Assembly (NCBI GenBank): GCA_902478715.1
Contig: CABSMC010000066.1
Location: 1-15,627 of the forward strand
Length of the DNA stretch: 15,627 nt
Source: an uncultured Adlercreutzia sp.
GTDB lineage: Bacteria; Actinomycetota; Coriobacteriia; Coriobacteriales; Eggerthellaceae
Direction of reading: 5' to 3'
Made by a program: the position numbers and the translations under genes. Every line of letters starts with the position of its first letter. Position 1 is the first letter of the stretch. Below, one piece after another: positions 6,876 to 13,372 of the stretch. The notes under the pieces were generated by a model that saw only the letters and a program-made list of their open reading frames with translations, made no database searches and was not told where the DNA came from.

Positions 6876-9290
6876 CTACCCGATCTTCACGATGGGGGCG
6901 TAGTCTTTCAGCAGCTTCTTAGTCTGGCCGGTCTTGGCGAACTTGACGTGCAGGGTGTCGCCGTCGACCTTCACCACGGTACCGCGACCGAAGGTCTTGT
7001 GGTCGACGGCATCTCCCGCAGCGAACGTCGTCTGCGCGGCGGCCTTCTTGCCCGCATTCGGGTTCACCCCCGCGCCAATGCGGCCCGAGCCCGAACCCAA
7101 ACCGCCGCGGGATGCGCCGCCGACGCTGCCGGCCGCACGCCCCGTACCCGTGGCCGCGCGGTACTCGGCGAACGAGCGCCCCTGCGCCCCCGAGGCGCTC
7201 GAGCGCCCGAACACGCGGCCCTCCCCCGCCTCGGTGCCCGAACCGGCGATGCCCCGACGGCTCCCGCGCTTCTCCCAACCGGTCCCGGAAAAGCCCGCCG
7301 AGCCAAGCCCGCTCGTCTGACGCAGCTCGCTGGGGATCTCGCCGATGAAGCGCGAGACGGGGTTCGCGTGGGTCTGGCCGAAAATCTGCCGTTGCTGGGC
7401 GCAGGTAAGGCACAGGCGCTTGCGGGCGCGAGTGATGGCCACATAGGCGAGGCGCCGCTCTTCTTCCACGGCCGCCGCGTCGCCCACGGAGTTCATGTGG
7501 GGGAACAGGGTCTCCTCCATGCCGGCCACCCAGACGCAGTCGAATTCCAGGCCCTTGGACGAGTGCACGGTCATGAGGGTGACGGCCTGCCCGTCCTCGG
7601 TCACCGTGTCCAGATCGGTGCGCAGGCGCACCCATTCGATGAAATCGGCCAGCGAGTCGCCGCGCAGTACGCGCACGGGCTCGGCGGACTCGTCCTCGCC
7701 CACCGTCGGCGCGGCGAAGTCGGACTCCTCCGCATCGTGGGTCTGCACGAACTCGTCCACAACGCCCAGAAACTCCTGGATGTTCTCGACGCGCCCGCGC
7801 GCCTCGTCGGTGCCCTCGTCCTGCAGGGCGCGAATGAGGCCGGCCTTGTCGATGATCATCTCCACGACCTTGCGCAAATCGCCCCCGTAGGTGGCGCCGT
7901 CCTTGATGACCTGGATGAACTCCCCCACGGCATTGCGGGTGGAGGCGCGGATGTCCGGATCGACCACCGCCAGCTCGGCCGCTGTGAGAAACGGCATGTT
8001 CATCTCGCGGCCGTACTGGTCGATGCGCTCGATGGTGGTCTTGCCGATACCGCGGCGCGGCACGTTGACGACGCGCTTGGCCGCGATGTCGTCGGCCGGG
8101 TTCACCACCAGCGTGAGGTAGGCCATCACGTCGCGGATCTCGGCGCGATCGAAGAAGCGCGTGCCCCCGACGATGCGGTAGGGCACGCCGGCGCGCAACA
8201 GCATATCTTCGAGCATACGCGACTGGGCGTTGGTGCGGTAGAACACGGCCATGTTGTTGTAGGAAGTGCCCTCGGCCCGGCGCCGGTCGATCTCCCCGGC
8301 GATCCAGCGGCCCTCGTCGCGCTCGTCGGTGGCCAGATACACCGAGATCTTCTCCCCGTCGCCCGAGTCCGTGAACAGGCGCTTCTCCTTGCGGTGCTGG
8401 TTGTTCGCGATGACGGCGTTGGCCGCCGCCAAGATATTGCCCACGCTGCGGTAGTTCTGCTCCAGCTTCACCACCTTGGCCTCGGGGTAGTCGCTTTCGA
8501 ATTCCAAGATGTTACGCAAGTCGGCGCCGCGCCAGGAGTAGATGGACTGGTCGTCGTCGCCCACCACCATGATGTTGCGGTTCTTGGCGGCGAGCAGCTG
8601 GGTGATGGCGTACTGGGCGCGGTTGGTGTCCTGGTACTCGTCCACCATGAGATAGCGGAAGCGGTCCTGGTAGGCCTCGCGCACGTCCTCGTGGTTCTTC
8701 AACAGCAGGTAGCCGTACAGAAGAAGGTCGTCGAAATCGAAGGCGTTGGCCGCCCGAAGGCGCTCCTGCAGCCGCTCGTACACGCGCTCGGCCACTTTGC
8801 CCACCGGGTCGTGGGCGTCGAAGTTGCCGGGGGTAACGAGGTCGTTCTTCGCCTGGGAGATGCGGTTCATCAGCTGGTTCACGGGAAAGCGCTTCGGATC
8901 GATGTTCAGCTCAGCCATGATGTCCCTGTACAGCCGCTTCAAATCGTCCGTGTCGTAAATGGTGAAGTTCTTCGTGAAGCCCAACCGCTCGGCGTCGGCC
9001 CGCAGCATGCGCACGCACATGGAGTGGAACGTGGACACCCACATGCCCCGCGAGCGCGTGCCCACGAGCTGCGCCAGACGCTCGCGCATCTCGGCGGCCG
9101 CCTTGTTGGTGAAGGTGATGGCGAGGATCTCCCACGGGGCCGCCAGGCCCTGCTCCAGGATGTTGGCGATGCGGTACGTGAGCACCCGCGTCTTGCCGGA
9201 ACCGGCGCCGGCCAGCACCAGAAGCGGGCCTTCCGTAGTCACAACCGCCTCGCGCTGCGGGCCGTTTAAGGTGTCGATGTCGATGGGCAT
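6876..9290 (-). CDS. pcrA: ATP-dependent DNA helicase PcrA/UvrD (superfamily 1A)
   Basis: This is a 3'-5' helicase for nucleotide-excision repair, replication-fork processing and clearing RNA polymerase. The 804-residue protein has every SF1A motif: Q motif (NGPQREAV), Walker A AGAGSGKT (27-34), TFTNKAAAEM (Ia), DEYQD (217-221, II), GDDDQSIYSWRGAD (244-257, III), QNYRS (288-292, IV), TVHSSKGLEFD (574-584, V) and EERRLAYVAITRARKRL (VI, ~610-626). A Gly/Ser/Ala/Arg-rich low-complexity linker (~658-750) leads to a Tudor-like C-terminal domain (~755-804, with FGRGTVVKVDGDTLHVKF). In PcrA/UvrD that domain contacts RNA polymerase. The ATG at 9290 has AGGAG at 9297-9301. It is convergent with sdaA and divergent from the membrane-protein gene. 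Confidence 0.97.
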   Translation of the reverse strand: MPIDIDTLNGPQREAVVTTEGPLLVLAGAGSGKTRVLTYRIANILEQGLAAPWEILAITFTNKAAAEMRERLAQLVGTRSRGMWVSTFHSMCVRMLRADAERLGFTKNFTIYDTDDLKRLYRDIMAELNIDPKRFPVNQLMNRISQAKNDLVTPGNFDAHDPVGKVAERVYERLQERLRAANAFDFDDLLLYGYLLLKNHEDVREAYQDRFRYLMVDEYQDTNRAQYAITQLLAAKNRNIMVVGDDDQSIYSWRGADLRNILEFESDYPEAKVVKLEQNYRSVGNILAAANAVIANNQHRKEKRLFTDSGDGEKISVYLATDERDEGRWIAGEIDRRRAEGTSYNNMAVFYRTNAQSRMLEDMLLRAGVPYRIVGGTRFFDRAEIRDVMAYLTLVVNPADDIAAKRVVNVPRRGIGKTTIERIDQYGREMNMPFLTAAELAVVDPDIRASTRNAVGEFIQVIKDGATYGGDLRKVVEMIIDKAGLIRALQDEGTDEARGRVENIQEFLGVVDEFVQTHDAEESDFAAPTVGEDESAEPVRVLRGDSLADFIEWVRLRTDLDTVTEDGQAVTLMTVHSSKGLEFDCVWVAGMEETLFPHMNSVGDAAAVEEERRLAYVAITRARKRLCLTCAQQRQIFGQTHANPVSRFIGEIPSELRQTSGLGSAGFSGTGWEKRGSRRGIAGSGTEAGEGRVFGRSSASGAQGRSFAEYRAATGTGRAAGSVGGASRGGLGSGSGRIGAGVNPNAGKKAAAQTTFAAGDAVDHKTFGRGTVVKVDGDTLHVKFAKTGQTKKLLKDYAPIVKIG

Positions 9291-9331
9291 GGAGCGCTCC
9301 TGTTTCTTTCACTTCTTCGACAGACAGCAAA

Positions 9332-9357
9332 GCGGTTGGCGACAATGCGCCAACCGC
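9332..9357. promoter_or_regulatory. Perfect 10-bp inverted repeat upstream of pcrA
   Basis: GCGGTTGGCG (9332-9341) and CGCCAACCGC (9348-9357) flank a 6-nt loop in the 201-bp divergent spacer, 42 bp upstream of the pcrA ATG. No minus-strand gene ends here, so it is probably an operator or a leader hairpin of pcrA rather than a terminator. I see no convincing -10/-35 pair nearby. Confidence 0.5.
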
Positions 9358-9491
9358 GCCGTTTGGGGATCGTTGAATGGGTCACCATAGGATACAACAA
9401 GGTCGGGCCGCAGGAGGAGAAGCCGCGGCAACGCACGGCAGAAACACGCGAACGCACACAGCGGCGGCGCGTCGATGAGAGAGGACGTACC

Positions 9492-9863
9492 ATGAGCGAG
9501 CACAAGCACAACGAGCACGAGAAGGCCCGCGAGGGTCACAAGCACCATGAGACCTTCGCCGAGCGCGACCCCTTGGCCGCCGAGGAGCCCGACGTTCTGG
9601 AATCCTCCGCAAGCGACCCGGAGTTTCCCGCCATGCAGGAATTCGAGGTCGATCGCGGGGGCCCGAAGGCGAACACGCGCAAACATCCCGGACTCATCTG
9701 GATCATCGTCGCCATCGTGGCCGTCATCGGGCTTTGCATCGCGTTCGCCGCCGCTGGCGACTGGATGAACCCCACCCAGGCCGAGAAGGTGCAGCAAACC
9801 GAGTTCGAGGAGCAGACCGTCCCCGAGGACCTCGGCGCCAACGAGAACCCGGAAGCAGCGTAG
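9492..9863 (+). CDS. Small single-pass membrane protein of unknown function
   Basis: I do not recognise a family. The 123-residue product has a very hydrophilic N-terminal half rich in His, Glu and Lys (MSEHKHNEHEKAREGHKHHE). One strong membrane segment follows at ~60-82 (GLIWIIVAIVAVIGLCIAFA), preceded by basic residues. The short acidic tail (FEEQTVPEDLGANENPEAA) contains no cysteine. The positive side before the helix predicts N-in, C-out. The start at 9492 is chosen because GAGAGAGGA (9477-9485) is correctly spaced; the frame is open back to 9336 but that region overlaps the inverted repeat. It is divergent from pcrA. Confidence 0.75.
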   Translation: MSEHKHNEHEKAREGHKHHETFAERDPLAAEEPDVLESSASDPEFPAMQEFEVDRGGPKANTRKHPGLIWIIVAIVAVIGLCIAFAAAGDWMNPTQAEKVQQTEFEEQTVPEDLGANENPEAA

Positions 9864-9902
9864 CCTCAGACGCCTCGCCCCGCCTTAAACCACCTGCGCG
9901 CT

Positions 9903-9928
9903 GAGGGGGCGTGATCACTAGGCCCCTC
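9903..9928 (+). terminator. Weak hairpin after the membrane-protein gene
   Basis: GAGGGG (9903-9908) pairs with CCCCTC (9923-9928) around an inner GTGATCAC palindrome. There is no U-run. It may end the membrane-protein transcript before the toxin-antitoxin promoter; confidence is low. Confidence 0.3.
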
Positions 9929-9941
9929 GTAATTCTGCTAT

Positions 9942-9970
9942 CCTATGTTAAACTATGGTATCTACATAGG
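9942..9970 (+). promoter_or_regulatory. Palindromic operator candidate of the toxin-antitoxin operon
   Basis: CCTATGT (9942-9948) and ACATAGG (9964-9970) are perfect inverted arms with a 15-bp spacer. CTATG/CATAG half-sites are nested inside. The right arm runs into the antitoxin ribosome site (TAGGAGGTG, 9967-9975). RelB/DinJ-type antitoxins repress their own operon through such palindromes. AT-rich -10-like hexamers lie within the spacer, but I cannot assign one confidently. Confidence 0.55.
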
Positions 9971-9979
9971 AGGTGTGCT

Positions 9980-10303
9980 ATGGCTCTTATTCAGGTTACC
10001 GTCGACGACGACATCAAACGAAAAGCAGATGCGGCCTTCGCGCGCAGCGGCATTACCACGCCCATGGCCATGCGCATGATGGTCACGCAAGTCGCGCGCG
10101 AGAATCGCACGCCCTTCGACGGCATCTTCAACACGAACAATGCCGTTGCCCTCGCCGAGAACGTGCGCAGGGATATGGTTTATGCTGAGGCCCAAGAATA
10201 CGGCCTCATCCCCGACGATGCCGCAACAGCGGACAGCTCCTACGTCATTCCCGAGGATGTTCTAACCGATCTGGGCCTGACTGCGGCAGAGGTCGGCCAA
10301 TGA
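9980..10303 (+). CDS. RelB/DinJ-family antitoxin
   Basis: This is a predicted ribbon-helix-helix antitoxin that binds the operon operator and neutralises the downstream toxin. The 107 residues start with a short beta strand and helix typical of DinJ (IQVTVDDDIKRKADA). SGITTPMAMRMMVTQVAREN and RTPF follow, corresponding to the helix-2 and 'RLPF' region of DinJ. The C-terminal half (~50-107) is acidic and likely wraps the toxin. The ATG at 9980 with AGGAGGTG is much better than any upstream start. Its TGA overlaps the toxin ATG by four bases, so the two genes are translationally coupled. Family confidence is good from pattern; the exact subfamily is uncertain. Confidence 0.85.
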   Translation: MALIQVTVDDDIKRKADAAFARSGITTPMAMRMMVTQVARENRTPFDGIFNTNNAVALAENVRRDMVYAEAQEYGLIPDDAATADSSYVIPEDVLTDLGLTAAEVGQ

Positions 10304-10620
10304 ACCGCTACACCGTTAAAGTGAGCGGCCATTTTTGGCAGACGGCCAAAGCACTTCGAGGAAAATACACCCACGAGCAGTTCGCAGAAGTCATCTCAGT
10401 CATCCGTGACTGCATTCGAGAACTTGCGGAGAAAGGTTTCGTCGAAGAGAACGGCTGGAACGACCATCTATTGACTAAGTCGCCCTACGCCGACGGATCC
10501 CATTACGAATTCCATGTTTTCGACGACGACGTTCTCGTGGTGCACTTCCGCCGCGAGCGGAACCACGTTATACGCATGGTGGGCGTTTACGACCACGAGA
10601 CCATCCCCAGCAACAAGTAG
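10300..10620 (+). CDS. RelE/ParE-superfamily toxin (putative mRNA interferase)
   Basis: The 106-residue product is paired with the RelB/DinJ-like antitoxin through an ATGA overlap. It has a basic N-terminal strand and helix (MNRYTVKVSGHFWQTAKALR), a long second helix (~24-45), and a C-terminal sheet with HYEFHVFDDDVLVVHFRRE and VIRMVGVYDHETI. The size, order of elements and a conserved His near the end fit RelE-fold ribosome-dependent or free RNases, but it does not clearly match canonical RelE, YafQ or YoeB catalytic motifs. The target is therefore not assignable. No terminator is obvious before the convergent yccF stop 36 bp away. Confidence 0.75.
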   Translation: MNRYTVKVSGHFWQTAKALRGKYTHEQFAEVISVIRDCIRELAEKGFVEENGWNDHLLTKSPYADGSHYEFHVFDDDVLVVHFRRERNHVIRMVGVYDHETIPSNK

Positions 10621-10656
10621 GAACCCTTAAGCTCGCGAATACCTACTCCCTTCGAT

Positions 10657-11016
10657 TCACACCACCTGCGCGCCGAAAGGCAGCAGGGAGAGCTTCGCCA
10701 TCTTGAAGCACTGCAGGCCGACGGGGATGCCGATCACGGTGATGCAGTAGACCACACCTAGGCACGCATAGGAAAAGGCCATGGGCAACCCGGCCAAAAT
10801 CAGCCAGAAGATGTTGGCTATAAGCGACGGCGCGCCTCCGCCGTAAACGATGCTCTTGCCGAAAGGCGCCAGCGTCAGCGATGCCATCTTGAAGCACTGC
10901 CGCCCCAGCGGAATGCCGATGATGGTGATGGAGAAAATAATTCCCGCCAAACACCACCCAATGGCCGTGAACAGGCCGCCGAAGATAATCCAAATGATAT
11001 TCGCGATAGTGGACAT
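10657..11016 (-). CDS. yccF: YccF-type inner-membrane protein
   Basis: The 119-residue protein is made of two similar halves. Each has a hydrophobic helix followed by a conserved motif: IIGIPLGRQCFKMASLTLAPFG (split across ~33-54) and VIGIPVGLQCFKMAKLSLLPFG near the C-terminus. This internal duplication with GIP-x-G-x-QCFKMA is the signature of the YccF/DUF307 family, whose biochemical role is unknown. Both halves are strongly hydrophobic, giving probably four membrane segments. The ATG at 11016 (MSTIANIIW) is preferred because the longer frame to 11088 crosses the -10 box of its own promoter. The ribosome site is poor. Confidence 0.9.
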   Translation of the reverse strand: MSTIANIIWIIFGGLFTAIGWCLAGIIFSITIIGIPLGRQCFKMASLTLAPFGKSIVYGGGAPSLIANIFWLILAGLPMAFSYACLGVVYCITVIGIPVGLQCFKMAKLSLLPFGAQVV

Positions 11017-11043
11017 AGGGTTCCGCTCTTCTCTGTGATCGAC

Positions 11044-11090
11044 GTTTGTCGAAGCATTATACCTAACCAGCAACCCGAGACTCGACAAAC
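11044..11090 (-). promoter_or_regulatory. yccF promoter flanked by a perfect inverted repeat
   Basis: TATAAT on the minus strand (11056-11061) is a consensus -10 about 40 bp upstream of the yccF ATG. GTTTGTCGA (11044-11052) and TCGACAAAC (11082-11090) are perfect 9-bp inverted arms on either side of it. No good -35 is spaced at 16-18 bp; the upstream arm supplies TTGTCG at 21 bp. The arrangement suggests a regulator bridging the promoter. Confidence 0.55.
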
Positions 11091-11188
11091 CACCCTATGG
11101 CGTACAGAGGCAGATCCCCAATCGCGTTCGATTGCGCCGTCGCGCCGCGGAGGAAGCGCCAACGGCGTCAAACGAAAGCGCGAAATCC

Positions 11189-11217
11189 TTCACAATCGAC
11201 AAGGGGGCTGGTATGCT
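11189..11217 (+). promoter_or_regulatory. Promoter of the TatD-family gene (leaderless arrangement)
   Basis: TTCACA (11189-11194), a 17-bp spacer and TATGCT (11212-11217) form a plausible sigma-70-type promoter. The -10 ends only 6 bp before the ATG at 11224, so transcription would begin at or next to the start codon. Confidence 0.65.
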
Positions 11218-11223
11218 ACCCTC

Positions 11224-12123
11224 ATGGAAACACTTTACGATATGCACTGCCATTTGGGATTTGTCCCCTCCCCCGGTGCAACGGCCAAAGACGGCGCGGC
11301 GGCGGGCATCGGCGCTTTCTCCTGCACGGTGGAACCGGCGGAATACGAACAGCTGCAACTCATCTTGGCCTCTGCGCCGAATGTCGCCCTCGGGTTGGGC
11401 GCGCACCCTTGGTGGATTGCCGACGGGCGCGTGGGCGAAACCGAGCTGGCCCAATTCTGCGAGCTCGCGCGCACGACCCGCTTCATCGGTGAGATCGGGC
11501 TCGACTTCGCCGGCCCGCGCGATACGAAAGAGAGCCGTGCCCTGCAGACGAGCGCTTTCGCTTGCATTCTGGCTGCATGCAACGAGTCTGTATCGCCTTT
11601 AGCATCTATCGACCCCGAAAGCGCAGCAGCAACCAGCGGGCAAGGCCGAACCCGTACCGCAACCACGAACCTCCAGGCGAGCCCGCCCATCGGTGGCGCT
11701 CCTGTCCGCAGCGCCACCGACACTGCGCCGAAGCTCATCTCCATCCACGCCGTCAATGCCGCCGCCGCAGCACTCGATGCGCTCGAACAAGCCAGCACCT
11801 TTGCGCTGCATCGCGTGATCTTTCACTGGTTCTCAGGCACTTCCGATGATTTGCATCGAGCCGTCAAGCTTGGCTGCTTCTTTTCGGTGGGGCCGCGCAT
11901 GCTGGCCTCGCGGCGCGGACGAGAATACGCCCGGCAGATTCCCCTAGGTCAGCTACTCCTGGAAACCGACATGCCCGCACGCGCTGGCGACAACCTACCC
12001 GCCGAAGTTTGGCGCGCCGAGCTGAACAACGCCCTTTCCGGCATCGCGCAACTGAAAGGCATCGACCGTAAGGCTCTTGCGAATCAGCTCTCTTCCACAA
12101 GCCGCGAGCTGCTGATGCGCTAG
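11224..12123 (+). CDS. TatD-family metal-dependent hydrolase (putative DNase) with an internal insertion
   Basis: TatD proteins are TIM-barrel phosphoesterases, several of which are metal-dependent 3'-5' DNA exonucleases. The 299-residue product has the metal ligands in order: HCH (His8, His10), GEIGLDF (Glu90), SIHAV (His175), FHWFSG (His201) and ETDMP (Asp249). Typical TatD proteins have ~260 residues. The excess is a Ser/Ala/Thr-rich, probably disordered insert of ~45 residues at ~121-170, just before the His175 strand. The start is taken as the ATG preceding LYDMHCH, with the -10 box directly upstream and no good ribosome site. The family is certain; the substrate is not. tlyA follows after 142 bp. 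Confidence 0.9.
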   Translation: METLYDMHCHLGFVPSPGATAKDGAAAGIGAFSCTVEPAEYEQLQLILASAPNVALGLGAHPWWIADGRVGETELAQFCELARTTRFIGEIGLDFAGPRDTKESRALQTSAFACILAACNESVSPLASIDPESAAATSGQGRTRTATTNLQASPPIGGAPVRSATDTAPKLISIHAVNAAAAALDALEQASTFALHRVIFHWFSGTSDDLHRAVKLGCFFSVGPRMLASRRGREYARQIPLGQLLLETDMPARAGDNLPAEVWRAELNNALSGIAQLKGIDRKALANQLSSTSRELLMR

Positions 12124-12252
12124 AAGACGCGTCGATTTCGCGCGCCACCCAACGCGGCTTGCGTCCCTATCGCCGAAGCCCACTCCCACCATCGCGACTG
12201 CACCGCAGCAAGGGCAATCGCCGACACGCGAACCCCGAGCGCTCCTCTCGCG

Positions 12253-12258
12253 TATAAT
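12253..12258 (+). promoter_or_regulatory. Consensus -10 of tlyA (leaderless arrangement)
   Basis: A perfect TATAAT ends 7 bp before the tlyA ATG at 12266, so the predicted transcription start coincides with the start codon. No ribosome-binding site can fit. A recognisable -35 is missing. Confidence 0.65.
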
Positions 12259-12265
12259 ACTCGGC

Positions 12266-13024
12266 ATGAACACTAAGCCCAAAAAAATGCGCCTGGACGA
12301 CCTGTTGGTAGAGCGGGGGGAGTTCCCCGATCGCGCTGCCGCGCTGCGCGCCGTCATGGCGCGCGAGGTGCGGGTAGATGACATGTACGCCACAAGCGCC
12401 GCGATAAAGGTCGCGCCCACGGCCGACATCTTCATTCGCGGCCGCAAGCAATTCGTCTCCCGCGGCGGCAAGAAGCTCCAGGGGGCGCTTGACGCGTTCA
12501 AGCAGGACGTCGCCGGCATGAACTGCCTGGATATCGGCTCGTCCACCGGCGGCTTCACCGACTGCCTGCTGCAGGCGGGCGCCTCGCGCGTGGCGGCCCT
12601 CGACGTGAACTACGGGCAGCTCGCCTGGAAGATCCGCCAAGACCCGCGAGTGGCCGTCTTCGAGCGCACGAACATCAAGGACGCCGATCCCGCCGAGGTC
12701 GGCGCACCCTTCGACCTCATTGTCATCGACGTATCCTTCATCGGCCTGGCGGCACTCGCCCCCCTCTTTCCCCGCTTCAGCCGCCCGGGCACGATCTTCA
12801 TCGGCCTGGTGAAACCTCAGTTCGAATCGGCCCACGACGAGACCGACCGGGGCGTCGTCCGCGATGAGGCAGTGCGACTGCGCACTGTGGAGGAAGTAAA
12901 GACCGCCCTCGCCGCCGCAGGGTTCACCGCAACCGGGGTGGTCGAATCCCCCATCACCGGCCCCGAAGGCAACGTGGAATACCTCGTCCGCGCCGTCTTT
13001 CGCAACAAGTCCGAGGCAATCTGA
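12266..13024 (+). CDS. tlyA: TlyA-family rRNA cytidine-2'-O-methyltransferase
   Basis: TlyA methylates 2'-OH groups of cytidines in 16S and/or 23S rRNA, and in mycobacteria is needed for capreomycin sensitivity. The 252-residue product (family ~250-275) starts with an S4 RNA-binding domain (~8-65, MRLDDLLVERGEF ... VSRGGKKL). An FtsJ/RrmJ-type Rossmann domain follows, with the SAM motif CLDIGSSTGGFTDCLL (Asp89). The catalytic tetrad is Lys69/70, Asp155 (IDVSFI), Lys183 (LVKPQFE) and Glu238 (NVEYL). All key residues are intact. It is preceded by its own -10. An unused AAGGAG directly follows the stop. Which subunit(s) it modifies cannot be told from this sequence. Confidence 0.95.
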   Translation: MNTKPKKMRLDDLLVERGEFPDRAAALRAVMAREVRVDDMYATSAAIKVAPTADIFIRGRKQFVSRGGKKLQGALDAFKQDVAGMNCLDIGSSTGGFTDCLLQAGASRVAALDVNYGQLAWKIRQDPRVAVFERTNIKDADPAEVGAPFDLIVIDVSFIGLAALAPLFPRFSRPGTIFIGLVKPQFESAHDETDRGVVRDEAVRLRTVEEVKTALAAAGFTATGVVESPITGPEGNVEYLVRAVFRNKSEAI

Positions 13025-13064
13025 GAAGGAGCCTACGGCGATTCCGCGACTCGCATTGGGTCCA

Positions 13065-13258
13065 GTCAACGAACCCTCCGATTTCTGCACGAGATCTCGA
13101 GTTATAAGCGTCTGCGAGCAGCCCATTGAGGCACTTCGAAGGATCTTTTCAGCAAACCCCCAGGTCACGCTCTTCAGATCAAAAAGATTCCGTTCGGCAT
13201 CTCGACATCGGACGCTTACAACTCGCGATCTGCTGCAATTTCAGGGCAGCTCGTCGAC
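13065..13258. repeat. ~194-bp inverted-repeat (MITE-like) element, copy A
   Basis: 48-bp arms at 13065-13112 and 13211-13258 are inverted copies with about 33 of 48 positions matching. The best-kept part is GAGTTATAAGCGTC at the inner end. The interior contains a stretch (13138-13167) also recognisable in copy B. No gene is seen inside, and none in the remaining spacer 13259-13372 down to the nuclease stop. This copy is more decayed than copy B. Confidence 0.8.
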
Positions 13259-13372
13259 CGAAGGCCGATGATCATCTTCAAGTGACGCTCCGGCACCCAT
13301 CCCGAACTCGGCCGCACGAAGCGCCTTCTTGCTTGACCCATCTCAGCAGGCCGCACGGTTTGCGAACGTGAG

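Noticed and set aside
6864..9269. 801-codon open frame on the plus strand opposite pcrA
   Set aside because: All helicase motifs read cleanly on the minus strand. The plus frame is a compositional shadow lacking any recognisable domain.
12167..13168. 333-codon minus-strand frame across tlyA and repeat copy A
   Set aside because: tlyA on the plus strand has an intact S4 domain, SAM site and catalytic tetrad. The minus frame starts inside the repeat and has no motif.
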